From contig NC_022524.1 of the NCBI RefSeq assembly GCF_000473245.1, forward strand, positions 3,000,501 through 3,064,500: a stretch of DNA of 64,000 nucleotides. Direction: 5' to 3'. Origin of the DNA: Bacillus infantis NRRL B-14911 (GTDB taxonomy: Bacteria; Bacillota; Bacilli; Bacillales; Cytobacillaceae). The notes below the pieces were generated by a model that was not told the origin of the DNA, ran no database searches, and saw only the letters and a program-made list of their open reading frames with translations. Every line of letters starts with the position of its first letter. Positions within the stretch are counted from its first letter, which is position 1. The translations under genes were made by a program, and so were the position numbers. Of the stretch, positions 18,201 to 25,269 are shown piece after piece.

Positions 18201-18331
18201 ACTTGCTCCCCTGTCATCACCCGGTTGTCGCCGCCCCAGCTATCGCGGCTCATATTCCACATTTTTGCAACTGCATCCGCCAATCCAGGCTGGTAGGGGA
18301 CCACCTGTATCTTATTCATCACTTTTTCCAT
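15233..18331 (-). CDS. Very large GNAT N-acetyltransferase fusion protein
   Basis: A 1032-residue protein with no signal peptide. Residues 1 to about 155 are a GNAT acetyltransferase: LNVRPDYHGRKIGKLLVLEAL is the acetyl-CoA loop and WPGNTKAVPLYKKCGF the terminal helix-strand. The remaining 870 residues are beta-rich, with repeated patterns like LSIRIVNKSGNPL and VAFEVKNNLPEDVNV that look like Ig-like or NEW3-type sandwiches, then a Trp-rich C-terminal region (KGWWNPWGGG) resembling carbohydrate-binding or mutarotase-like folds. These later domains are inference from pattern. GGAGG is 7 nt before ATG. It is coupled by a 4-nt overlap to the amidohydrolase. The substrate is unknown; the joining of an acetyltransferase to a large beta-sandwich body is uncommon. 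Confidence 0.85.
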   Translation of the reverse strand: MEKVMNKIQVVPYQPGLADAVAKMWNMSRDSWGGDNRVMTGEQVKTKEENSDNIELYIALDGEEVVGYCGLSEYKEDEGALYIPLLNVRPDYHGRKIGKLLVLEALGKTVELGWPRLDLYTWPGNTKAVPLYKKCGFFWEDRDDSTHLMNFIPAVLNTPLLKPVFEKLDWYSSSSRKIEVKPDGKNENGFTYYDYEWEDEGTHARVQFERSGRGMRLIETDEFLAELVLNRHQLIEGRKESISLRIVNKSGNPLAVEAAGKDSGRVKCSLTASLVVSGEEVIAGVLDIREGEAPDSWKTHPSAEVELSINGRSCSLKLGLHPKKPADVTASLLGHLSYQGKQAEVAFEVKNNLPEDVNVEIRIPETENLIPEYKEIILDLKPKERKSIFLPAEVKKHGFSEHLLQVALTGSKGGQFQFEKKAGIALKGFGSQFGGETEEYWHIFNGNSQVNIRKRDYTVKAGRSEKMDQPFAFFQPKLGKPYTSEFTKKKPVSAEWYKDGAAVTHKLAFLSENLPGIKLSIFTSLYAEGLVKRWMECENGREEPVEQLYISQSMYHEGREMVFPLDGEAVAFSDMKELLYGDVNFSSLSGNWYFAGQGGEPVGLAWPESAKAVPDNWQLSIEFQTGEIQAKEKAVLEPVYLSIGAFQSWEEFAAFATSSPLADKKSTAPEKEMIITSVCGLDEKYAADLTLINHRLQPIEGKLSISADGRVKAAEEIRLEGGKDYKTSVALGEKAGISIVSAVLEEGSSCEKIDSIVLMPGGEVQISWEEKAGLKVAKAVNGPVEIKSAPGFYPGLFSISVNGRKWLDHSFPSLQAKGWWNPWGGGMKTIPSKLNVFSILKGQTEAGAAAVRDNSGELWQGLKVTTRLGEHPVWQGLTFAQYYLMLPGVPLIGSFLRIEEAGGKLLAGEYAVTDAFLMGGKLEDLSIRPDEADENGFYTAGKGENVLFLGNGSSVCSTHAEEKLYMVANSMADHNEAYMNKEACQLISRQPFSSGGRDSQTKPVFMLFDRRDLSGKLLDRLQKISFINEETE

Positions 18332-18354
18332 GTCTCTTCCTCCTCGATTCTTAA

Positions 18355-18411
18355 CTACGTGCCTTCCATCTTATCGGTGCATTGAATTTGTATTTTTCCT
18401 GCTTTGTCCAT
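18355..18411 (-). CDS. Possible 18-codon leader ORF upstream of the GNAT-fusion gene
   Basis: A short frame beginning ATG with GGAGG 8 nt upstream and ending TAG 23 nt before the GNAT-fusion start. It encodes MDKAGKIQIQC followed by seven polar residues. The excellent ribosome binding site and position suggest a leader peptide or a remnant; nothing in the peptide indicates attenuation (no run of a single amino acid). It may be spurious. Confidence 0.35.
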   Translation of the reverse strand: MDKAGKIQIQCTDKMEGT

Positions 18412-18554
18412 CTTTATTTCCTCCTTCGATCAGGGCAGTTATTTGCCTTGTTCCCCCTTGGTGGAACATTTTGGCACGCCCATTCTTATCGTATTAGGTT
18501 AAAGAATCAAAGTAAAGACAATTCTAAATTTTTAAAACAGAAAAAATGGCAGGC

Positions 18555-18582
18555 AAAAAGGCCCTGCCAAAGCAGAGCCTTT
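18555..18582 (-). terminator. Terminator downstream of the glutathione peroxidase gene
   Basis: Stem AAAGGCTCTGC / GCAGGGCCTTT (one wobble pair) with a 3-4 nt loop, followed on minus by TTGCC. It lies about 28 nt after the gpx stop. Confidence 0.7.
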
Positions 18583-18610
18583 TGTTACATCCAGTTTAGG
18601 ACCGAATGCA

Positions 18611-19093
18611 TTATCTTGCCAATTCTTCTTTAATATCGCCGAGGATTTCTTTGGGATTTGTATTGGGAGAATACCGCTTGACGACTTCTCCTTTTTTGTT
18701 CACAAGGAATTTGGTGAAATTCCATTTGACAGCCTTCATGCCAAGCATGCCAGGCGCTTCTTCTGTTAAATATTGAAAAATAGGGTCGGCATTTTTCCCG
18801 TTCACATCCACCTTCGCGAACATAGGGAAGGACACCCCATAGTTCAGCTGGCAGAACTGCTGGATTTCTTCGTTGCTGCCCGGATCCTGATTCATGAATT
18901 GATTGCAGGGGAATCCGAGAATTTCAAGACCTTCCCTGTGGAGCTGTTCATAGATTTCCTGCAGCTCCTTGAACTGTGGTGTAAAGCCGCATTTGCTGGC
19001 TGTATTGACAATGAGGAGCACATCCCCCTCAAACTCCCTCAGCGGGACATCCGAGCCATCTGCTTTCATTGCATTAAATTGATATATAGACAT
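18611..19093 (-). CDS. gpx: Glutathione peroxidase family thiol peroxidase (BsaA)
   Basis: A 160-residue thioredoxin-fold peroxidase. The peroxidatic Cys is in NTASKCGFTPQ (C35), FPCNQF is the second family motif, and WNFTKFLV contributes the catalytic Trp and Asn. C81 (QFCQ) would be a resolving Cys, so the enzyme probably uses thioredoxin rather than glutathione. The ATG at 19093 has GGAGG 7 nt before it, and the length equals B. subtilis BsaA; the longer frame from 19123 is not needed. It reduces hydrogen peroxide and organic peroxides in the cytoplasm. Confidence 0.95.
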   Translation of the reverse strand: MSIYQFNAMKADGSDVPLREFEGDVLLIVNTASKCGFTPQFKELQEIYEQLHREGLEILGFPCNQFMNQDPGSNEEIQQFCQLNYGVSFPMFAKVDVNGKNADPIFQYLTEEAPGMLGMKAVKWNFTKFLVNKKGEVVKRYSPNTNPKEILGDIKEELAR

Positions 19094-19155
19094 CATCGCA
19101 CCTCCTGCTATTATCGTAATCACGATCAGTCTATAATGCCAGTTTAAACTCTTGG

Positions 19156-19680
19156 TTAAAAAAGCACATCCTCAAGCTTCCTCAGGCATTCGGCCATATG
19201 ATCGGACAGAAGGGCAAGATCATCAATCTGGTCTTCATAAATGAGTCTGCCAAAAGTGATTTCCGTTATATTCTGCACAGTGTCCGGCTTGCGTAATGGA
19301 TCATAGGAAACTGTTTGGGTGATGCTTCTATTTTCTCCCCAAATGGCCTTCATGAGCCTGTCGATCCCGGCTGTCTGTTCCGGCTCATTCTTTTGGCTGA
19401 AGGAAAATCGGATGCTGATCATGCAGCCTGAGAGCTTTTCAGACAGGAGGGCGGGATGCAGCTCAGCCGCCAGATTTTCGAGCGCCGCTTGCATGATGAA
19501 GGTGCATGAAGCTTTGACAGATTCCCTGTCCTGAAAAGTGATTTCAAATGTCCTCGAAAGCTTGGCGGTATTAATCAGCTCGTTGCGGTCAATTATGCTG
19601 ATTTGACCGGCAAGGTCCTTATCATACAGAAGGCCTTCCATGACGATCTTCATATTTTCATACGCAGTAGGGTCAAACAA
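19156..19680 (-). CDS. Conserved-looking protein of unknown function, downstream of fhs
   Basis: A 174-residue soluble protein beginning MFDPTAYENMKIVMEG if the TTG at 19680 is used; AAAGGGG lies 8 nt before that codon, while the GTG at 19689 has no spacing. I do not recognise a named domain. It is acidic, with an alternating strand/helix pattern (ISIIDRNELINTAKLSRTFEITF) and a helical C-terminus. It follows fhs by 14 nt and is presumably co-transcribed with it, so a link to one-carbon metabolism is possible but unproven. Confidence 0.7.
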   Translation of the reverse strand: MFDPTAYENMKIVMEGLLYDKDLAGQISIIDRNELINTAKLSRTFEITFQDRESVKASCTFIMQAALENLAAELHPALLSEKLSGCMISIRFSFSQKNEPEQTAGIDRLMKAIWGENRSITQTVSYDPLRKPDTVQNITEITFGRLIYEDQIDDLALLSDHMAECLRKLEDVLF

Positions 19681-19694
19681 GCTGAACACCCCTT

Positions 19695-21383
19695 TTAAAA
19701 TAGACCAACAGCATTTCCGTTCTCATCCACATCCATTTTCAAAGCAGCAGGCGATTTCGGAAGCCCCGGCATTGTCATGACATCTCCTGTAAGGGCTACG
19801 ATGAAACCTGCCCCGATTGAAGGCTTCAGCTCGCGGACTGTCACAGTGAATCCTTCAGGCCTGCCCAGCTTTGCAGGGTCATCTGACAGCGAATACTGGG
19901 TTTTGGCCATGCACACCGGAAGGCTTCCCCAGCCAAAGGTCTCAAAATCAGCAAGCTGCTTTTTAGCTTTGCCCGCAAATTCTACATCGGCTCCCCCGTA
20001 TACTTTCTGGACGATAGTCCTGATTTTCTCTTCAAGCGGATCTGACAGGCTGTATAACGGAGCAAAACTGCTTTCCTTTTTATCAATAAGCTTCAGGACA
20101 GTTTCTGCCAATGCAAGTCCGCCTTCCCCGCCTTTTTCCCATACTTCTGTAAGGGCAGCAGGGAAGCCTTCTTTCTCGCAGAGTCCAAGCAGTGTGCTCA
20201 CTTCCAGATCTGTATCAGTTACAAATTTATTTATGGCAACAGTGAACGGAAGGCCAAAGCTCTTAATCGTTTCAGCGTGCTTCTTCAGATTGGCGAATCC
20301 TTCTGCCAATGCAGCGGCATTTTCCTCTGCAAGATCTGTTTTCTTTACTCCGCCATGCATCTTAAGCGCCCTGATTGTGGCCACGATCACCACTGCTTCA
20401 GGCTGGATGTCAGCATTTCTTGTTTTAATATGAAGGAATTTCTCTGCTCCAAGATCTGCACCGAACCCGGCCTCTGTAACCACATAATCGGCCAGCTTTG
20501 AGGCAGCTGTTGTCGCGGCAGCGCTGTTGCAGCCATGGGCGATATTGGCAAATGGCCCTCCATGCACCAAAGCTGGTGTATGTTCAATCGTCTGGACCAG
20601 ATTCGGCTTAATCGCATCCTTTAAAAGCAGGGCAAGCGCGCCTTCTGCACCTAAATCTCCGGCTGTTACAGGTTCCTTTTGATCATTATAGGCGATGACC
20701 ATCCTGGAAAGCCTCAGCTTCAAATCTGCCAGATCGGATGCCAGACATAAAACGGCCATGATTTCCGAGGCGACCGTAATATCAAACCCATCTTCCCTTG
20801 GCACTCCCTGCATAGGGCCGCCAAGACCGACGATCACCTTTCTCAGGGCCCGGTCATTCAGATCGACTGCCCGCTTCCAGACAATCCTCCGCTGGTCGAT
20901 ACCCAGTTCATTTCCCTGCTGCAGATGGTTATCAATCAAGGCAGAGAGCGCATTATTTGCTGAAGTAATAGCATGCAGGTCCCCCGTGAAATGAACATTG
21001 ATATCCTCCATAGGCAGTACCTGTGCATATCCGCCGCCGGTGGCGCCCCCTTTGATTCCCATCGTTGGGCCAAGTGAAGGTTCACGCATCGCTATCACGG
21101 TTTTCTTCCCGAGTCTTGTCAGGGCATCACCAAGACCGACAGTCACTGTAGACTTCCCTTCTCCTGCAGGAGTTGGATTGATGGCTGTAACCAGAATGAC
21201 TTTTCCAGACTCTTTTGTCTGCAGCTTTTTCATGGCCTCATATGAGAGCTTGGCCTTGTGCTTCCCGTAAAGCTCTAAATCATCTTCTTCCAGCCCGATT
21301 CCGGCTGCAATTTCTTTGATCGGTTTCAGTTCTGATTCCTGTGCGATTTCGATATCTGACTTTACCTTTGGTTTCACGTTCAT
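19695..21383 (-). CDS. fhs: Formate-tetrahydrofolate ligase
   Basis: A 562-residue enzyme making 10-formyl-tetrahydrofolate from formate, THF and ATP. Visible motifs are the P-loop [14 protein letters not shown] near residue 70, [22 protein letters not shown] (given here in part) and [14 protein letters not shown] near the C-terminus. The length is typical. GGGGGG lies 6 nt before the ATG. It feeds formyl groups to purine and formyl-Met synthesis. The unknown 174-residue gene is the likely operon partner. Confidence 0.98.
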   Translation of the reverse strand: MNVKPKVKSDIEIAQESELKPIKEIAAGIGLEEDDLELYGKHKAKLSYEAMKKLQTKESGKVILVTAINPTPAGEGKSTVTVGLGDALTRLGKKTVIAMREPSLGPTMGIKGGATGGGYAQVLPMEDINVHFTGDLHAITSANNALSALIDNHLQQGNELGIDQRRIVWKRAVDLNDRALRKVIVGLGGPMQGVPREDGFDITVASEIMAVLCLASDLADLKLRLSRMVIAYNDQKEPVTAGDLGAEGALALLLKDAIKPNLVQTIEHTPALVHGGPFANIAHGCNSAAATTAASKLADYVVTEAGFGADLGAEKFLHIKTRNADIQPEAVVIVATIRALKMHGGVKKTDLAEENAAALAEGFANLKKHAETIKSFGLPFTVAINKFVTDTDLEVSTLLGLCEKEGFPAALTEVWEKGGEGGLALAETVLKLIDKKESSFAPLYSLSDPLEEKIRTIVQKVYGGADVEFAGKAKKQLADFETFGWGSLPVCMAKTQYSLSDDPAKLGRPEGFTVTVRELKPSIGAGFIVALTGDVMTMPGLPKSPAALKMDVDENGNAVGLF

Positions 21384-21546
21384 TCTTGTCCCCCCGAAAT
21401 ATGCAAAGTTTCCTTCTATATTGTACCACCGCGTCCAATAATAAGTGATAGAATTTTAAATAATGAATCTTTTGCCCGGCATTGCCTGATCATGCCGTTT
21501 GCTTTTATAATTAGATAATTGAATATTCAAACAAGGAGGAAGGCCC

Positions 21547-22452
21547 GTGCCCATTTGTATTCCGCCTCTGCTGCCTGCCCGTGAGATCCTGGAGAAAGAA
21601 AATATCTTTGTCATGGATGACAGCCGGGCAAGGCAGCAGGACATCCGTCCGCTTAATATCATCATCCTGAATCTCATGCCTGAAAAAGAAAAAACAGAAG
21701 CACAGCTTTTGAGGCTTCTTGGCAACACACCGCTCCAGGTAAATATTTCGTTCCTTAAAACAGCGACACATGAATCAAAAAATACAAGTGAACTGCATCT
21801 TGAGCAGTTTTATACCACTTTTCAAGAGATCAGGCATCATAAATTCGATGGGATGATCATAACCGGGGCTCCGATTGAAATGCTGGATTTCGAGGAAGTC
21901 GATTATTGGGAAGAACTGACTGGGATCATGGATTGGGCGAAAGAGAATGTGACCTCCAGCATGCATATTTGCTGGGGCGCCCAGGCTGCGCTTTATCATT
22001 ATTATGGGATCGGCAAGGAGATCCTTTCGCGGAAATGCTCCGGGGTATACGCCCATACCGTTTGCGACCCTTCCATAAAGCTGCTGAGAGGATTTGATGA
22101 CCATTTCCTTGCTCCTCATTCAAGGAATACAGACGTTTCGATTGCAAAAATAAACGAGCATCCTTCCCTGAAGCTTCTGTCTTTATCAGAAGAGGCCGGC
22201 GCATTCATCATCAGTTCAAAGGACGGCAGAAGAATTATGGTCACCGGCCATCTGGAATATGAGGCACTCACACTGGCTGATGAGTATGAAAGGGACAAAG
22301 CAAGGGGGCTTGTGCCAGACCTGCCATTGCACTATTTCCCTGAAGACAACCCTATGCTGCCTCCAAAGAACAGATGGAGGTCTCACGCGCATCTGCTTTT
22401 TTCAAACTGGCTGAACTATTATGTATACCAGGAAACTCCATATGAATGGTAA
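21547..22452 (+). CDS. metA: Homoserine O-acyltransferase MetA
   Basis: A 301-residue MetA-family enzyme activating homoserine for methionine synthesis. Motifs are [17 protein letters not shown] at the start, the catalytic Cys in [10 protein letters not shown] (about 142), the catalytic His in the MVTGHLEYE region (about 235) and WRSHAHLLF at the end. In bacilli MetA enzymes often use acetyl-CoA rather than succinyl-CoA; the sequence alone does not settle this for me. The start is GTG with AAGGAGG 8 nt before. The leader is only about 150 nt and shows no SAM riboswitch fold. Confidence 0.95.
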   Translation: MPICIPPLLPAREILEKENIFVMDDSRARQQDIRPLNIIILNLMPEKEKTEAQLLRLLGNTPLQVNISFLKTATHESKNTSELHLEQFYTTFQEIRHHKFDGMIITGAPIEMLDFEEVDYWEELTGIMDWAKENVTSSMHICWGAQAALYHYYGIGKEILSRKCSGVYAHTVCDPSIKLLRGFDDHFLAPHSRNTDVSIAKINEHPSLKLLSLSEEAGAFIISSKDGRRIMVTGHLEYEALTLADEYERDKARGLVPDLPLHYFPEDNPMLPPKNRWRSHAHLLFSNWLNYYVYQETPYEW

Positions 22453-22477
22453 CGCCCTGTCTTCTGAAAGAATGGCA

Positions 22478-22507
22478 AAATGGCTGCACTCTTAGAGGCA
22501 GCCATTT
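22478..22507. terminator. Bidirectional terminator between metA and the AIM24 gene
   Basis: A perfect 10-bp stem (AAATGGCTGC / GCAGCCATTT) with T-rich flanks on both sides, placed between two convergent genes. Confidence 0.88.
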
Positions 22508-22523
22508 CATTTCATCCATTCAA

Positions 22524-23216
22524 TCAGCTTTGCTGGCTATAGTAGACTTCCTCAAACGGCTGCACTACAACAAAACCGTTGCCCGAGAATTTCATTTGGA
22601 TTGATTCCCCGCTTCCTCTTCCAAGGAAGGTCTTAAAGGATATATCAGTCACAAACTCCGGCTGAAGGCTGCCTGACCAGGCTACTGTAGCATTTGGATC
22701 TGTGTACACTGGATTATCCGGTGTGACCAGCAGTGTCAGCGGCTCATAATGGGAAGTGATGGCGACCATGCCGCGCCCTTCAAGGCGGACATTGAAGAGC
22801 CCGCCTGCCATCATGCCGGCGATCCTTTTCATCAGCTTGATATCCCAGCTGATGCCGGGTTCGAATGCCAGCAAGTCATTTCCGTTCACAAAAATCGCTT
22901 CACCGCCAAGGTTAAGGATTGATATCTTTTTCCCCTGGTCTGCCAGATAGAGTTTGCCATTCCCTGTCGCTTTCATCAGTGACGTCCCTTCCCCTGTCAG
23001 CGCCTTTTTGAACATTTTCCCGAGACCGTGCTCCAGGATCCCTTCTCTTTCAAACTTTATGTTTCCCCTGTAGGAAACCATGGCACCGGTTTTTGCCCAG
23101 ATCTGATTTGTCAGGTTGATCTCAAGCATCCTTGGTGTTTCAAGCTCAAACAGGCCTTCTCCTTTATCCTGCTGTTTTGTCTGGCTGACGAATTCTTCGA
23201 TTGAATATCTGCTCAT
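22524..23216 (-). CDS. AIM24 family protein
   Basis: A 230-residue beta-rich protein of the AIM24/TIGR00266-like family. Typical features are a Gly-rich centre (GMMAGGLFNVRLEGRGMVAI), ILNLGGEAIFVNGNDLLAFEPG, and a C-terminal FSGNGFVVVQPFEE. The fold is related to the tryptophan RNA-binding attenuator (TRAP)-like sandwich; its role in bacteria is poorly known. GGAGG lies 8 nt before the ATG. A methyltransferase gene ends 15 nt upstream, so the two are probably one unit. Confidence 0.88.
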   Translation of the reverse strand: MSRYSIEEFVSQTKQQDKGEGLFELETPRMLEINLTNQIWAKTGAMVSYRGNIKFEREGILEHGLGKMFKKALTGEGTSLMKATGNGKLYLADQGKKISILNLGGEAIFVNGNDLLAFEPGISWDIKLMKRIAGMMAGGLFNVRLEGRGMVAITSHYEPLTLLVTPDNPVYTDPNATVAWSGSLQPEFVTDISFKTFLGRGSGESIQMKFSGNGFVVVQPFEEVYYSQQS

Positions 23217-23231
23217 CCCTACTACCTCCTC

Positions 23232-23912
23232 TTATTTATCATTTTTGATCATGAATACCCACATAAACGATAATGCCTGCTGCAATTCTTCTGTTAAGGA
23301 GCCTTTGGAAATCAGTTCTGCACTCCTTTTATAAACACCGAACCCGGCTGTCCTGCTCCATCCGTTTTCAGCAGCTAGCCTTTCGAACTCCCATGGCATC
23401 ATTGTATTGCAGACAGCTTTCTTGCCGTAAAGCCTTTCATAGCTGTTTTCCCGCGGCTTCGCAGTGGGGCCTAAAATGCCGACGCATCCAAATCCTCCCG
23501 GCCTGACCACCCTCTGCATTTCCCTGAGGACTGCAAGTGGGCTCTCAGTCCACTCAAGGGAATTGATCGCAAGCACTGCATCAAAGGCATGATCAGGAAC
23601 ATCCAAAGATGCAATATCAGATTTAATAAATCTTGCATCATTTCCTTCATTCACCTTAATGGCTTTATGTATCATTTCCTCTGAAACATCTGCCCCTGTT
23701 ACTTTATAGCCGGCATTTGCGAGTTTCAGTGTGCCAAAGCCATCTCCGCATCCAAGGTCACAGACTGCAGAACCTGCAGGGACATGCTGATTGAAGAAGC
23801 CTGCAATTTCCTTCCGGCTGCCTGATTCCCACATTTCCCTGCTCTGCCGGCTCCATGAGCCGGATTTCTCATCCCAAAGCCTTTCTGCTTCAGAGGCCCA
23901 ATTAAATTCCAT
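23232..23912 (-). CDS. Class I SAM-dependent methyltransferase
   Basis: A 226-residue small-molecule-type methyltransferase. SAM motifs are VCDLGCGDGFGTLKLA (motif I), VTGADVSEEMIHKA (motif II) and FDAVLAINSLEWTESP (post II). The pattern is close to UbiE/Methyltransf_11 proteins; the substrate cannot be named. GAGGG is 9 nt before the ATG. It is followed after 15 nt by the AIM24-family gene. Confidence 0.9.
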   Translation of the reverse strand: MEFNWASEAERLWDEKSGSWSRQSREMWESGSRKEIAGFFNQHVPAGSAVCDLGCGDGFGTLKLANAGYKVTGADVSEEMIHKAIKVNEGNDARFIKSDIASLDVPDHAFDAVLAINSLEWTESPLAVLREMQRVVRPGGFGCVGILGPTAKPRENSYERLYGKKAVCNTMMPWEFERLAAENGWSRTAGFGVYKRSAELISKGSLTEELQQALSFMWVFMIKNDK

Positions 23913-24026
23913 CCTGATGATCCCTCACTTTTATTACGGATATATTCTAAAAAAGTTTCATTCTTGTATTTCTATAAGGGCAGCTGGTAATCCTTTGTAC
24001 TAAGGAAATTAAAGGAGGGGCTTTAC

Positions 24027-24236
24027 ATGCAGCCGGAAAAATTAATTGCTGTCCAAAGAAACCACCTGGGAGAGATTATGTCTTTCCAGACCTCGGGAGG
24101 GCGGATCATATCGTTCAGAAAAGCAATGATGGAAGCAGAAGAAGGACTCATCGAGCTTGCAGAGGCGGAACACAGCCTGATGGAAAACAATGTTAACACG
24201 GTGAATCTGTTAGAGGATTTTCCGAGCTTTGGGTAA
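24027..24236 (+). CDS. DUF3892-like small protein
   Basis: A 69-residue protein with a good site (AAAGGAGGGG, 9 nt to ATG). The segment IAVQRNHLGEIMSFQTSGGRIISFRKAMMEAEEGLI matches the usual DUF3892 layout (given here as recognition, positions 7-42): RN-G-I...F/L...GR-I-S...A...A-EG-I. The C-terminus is acidic. Function is unknown. It appears to be a single-gene unit. Confidence 0.75.
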   Translation: MQPEKLIAVQRNHLGEIMSFQTSGGRIISFRKAMMEAEEGLIELAEAEHSLMENNVNTVNLLEDFPSFG

Positions 24237-24352
24237 GGGTATAAACGAGGCTTAATAACCGTTAAGGTAAAATTAAGAAATATTCGTATTCATCTATGCC
24301 TTTGGCAAAAGAAATAAGAAAGTTTCATGAAGTATGCCTTTCAAATGTAGTC

Positions 24353-24482
24353 TGTTGATTTGCGTTCCAGGCACTTCGCTTTCCGCGGGGCGGCGCTGAG
24401 CCTCCTCGTCGTACCTCCTGCGGGGTCTCAGCTCTGCCGCTGCAATCCCGCAGGAGTCTACGTGCCTGGAACGAAGATCAAC
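24353..24482. repeat. Palindromic intergenic repeat (REP-like) of Bacillaceae type
   Basis: A 130-nt GC-rich element in an otherwise AT-rich spacer. The outer arms (24353-24374 and 24461-24482) are inverted copies matching at 20 of 22 positions. Inside are the segments CTTCGCTTTCCGCGG, CCTGCGGGGTCTCAG and CCCGCAGGAGTC, typical of the repetitive palindromes scattered in many Bacillus-group genomes. It has no open reading frame of note. Only this copy was seen in the window. It might fold into a long hairpin in RNA. Confidence 0.75.
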
Positions 24483-24557
24483 AGGGCTCAAATAATTAAA
24501 TGGCAGTTCTTTATTACCACCACCCCTTCGATCCCTTTTAAAAATGTGATAATAAAT

Positions 24558-24589
24558 AGCGGCAAGGCATCCTTTAACGCCTTACCGCT
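24558..24589. terminator. Terminator downstream of mntR
   Basis: An 11-bp stem with one mismatch (AGCGGCAAGGC / GCCTTACCGCT). T-rich tracts exist on both sides. It lies 14 nt after the mntR stop. Confidence 0.8.
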
Positions 24590-24602
24590 TTTTATTCTGT
24601 CT

Positions 24603-25031
24603 TCATCCTTCAGTCTGCTCATTTTTCCTGGCGATTTCGCGGAGAGAATCCACTCTCCCCTGATCTTCTTCAAAGAACTGGACTAGGTCACCCACCCGGT
24701 CAATCGCATCCCAGCTTAAATGATGCTCTATGCCTTCCACATCTTCATAAATATTCTCTTCCTTCACGCCAATGATCCTTAACAGCTGTTCGAGAAGTTC
24801 ATGGCGGTATACAAGCCTTTTGCCGATCTTTTTGCCTTTTGGAGTCAGGATCAGCCCTCTGTATTTTTCATAAACAAGATATTCGTCTTTATCCAGCTTC
24901 TGCACCATCTTAGTAACTGAAGAAGGATGGACTGACAAAGCTTCGGCGATATCGGATACACGTGCATAACCTTTATCTTCTATCAGTATGTATATTTGTT
25001 CTATATAATCTTCCATGCTTGGAGTAGGCAT
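24603..25031 (-). CDS. mntR: Manganese transport regulator MntR
   Basis: A 142-residue DtxR-family regulator, exactly the MntR length. The N-terminal winged helix begins [27 protein letters not shown] (recognised at residues 6-32), and metal-site residues appear as [15 protein letters not shown] (E, H, H near 99-103). It has no SH3 domain, as expected for MntR. Mn2+-bound MntR represses mntH and mntABCD in bacilli. GGAGG lies 7 nt before the ATG. Its gene is 3 kb from the mntABCD operon, with topB between, so its probable target is in the same window. Confidence 0.95.
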   Translation of the reverse strand: MPTPSMEDYIEQIYILIEDKGYARVSDIAEALSVHPSSVTKMVQKLDKDEYLVYEKYRGLILTPKGKKIGKRLVYRHELLEQLLRIIGVKEENIYEDVEGIEHHLSWDAIDRVGDLVQFFEEDQGRVDSLREIARKNEQTEG

Positions 25032-25269
25032 CCGATAACCTCCTAAGTATTAAAACCAGCTTCTTGCCGGACAGAAATATACATCCGGTTTCAGCTTTAC
25101 TGCTGTTTCCTGTTAAATAATGTCACCGGCCCATTGCTTTCCTGCAAACAGAAAGCTCCACCATGCAGCCCCGTAAAAATTGTCCAATAAAAATTTTACT
25201 ATAGATGGGGAGGACAAACAAGTCAGGCAAGCGAAACACCAGGGAGAAGCTTGTGCCCCTCCCCTGCAT

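Noticed and set aside
21384-21546. Possible SAM riboswitch before metA
   Set aside because: The spacer is too short and lacks the conserved core and terminator of the S-box.
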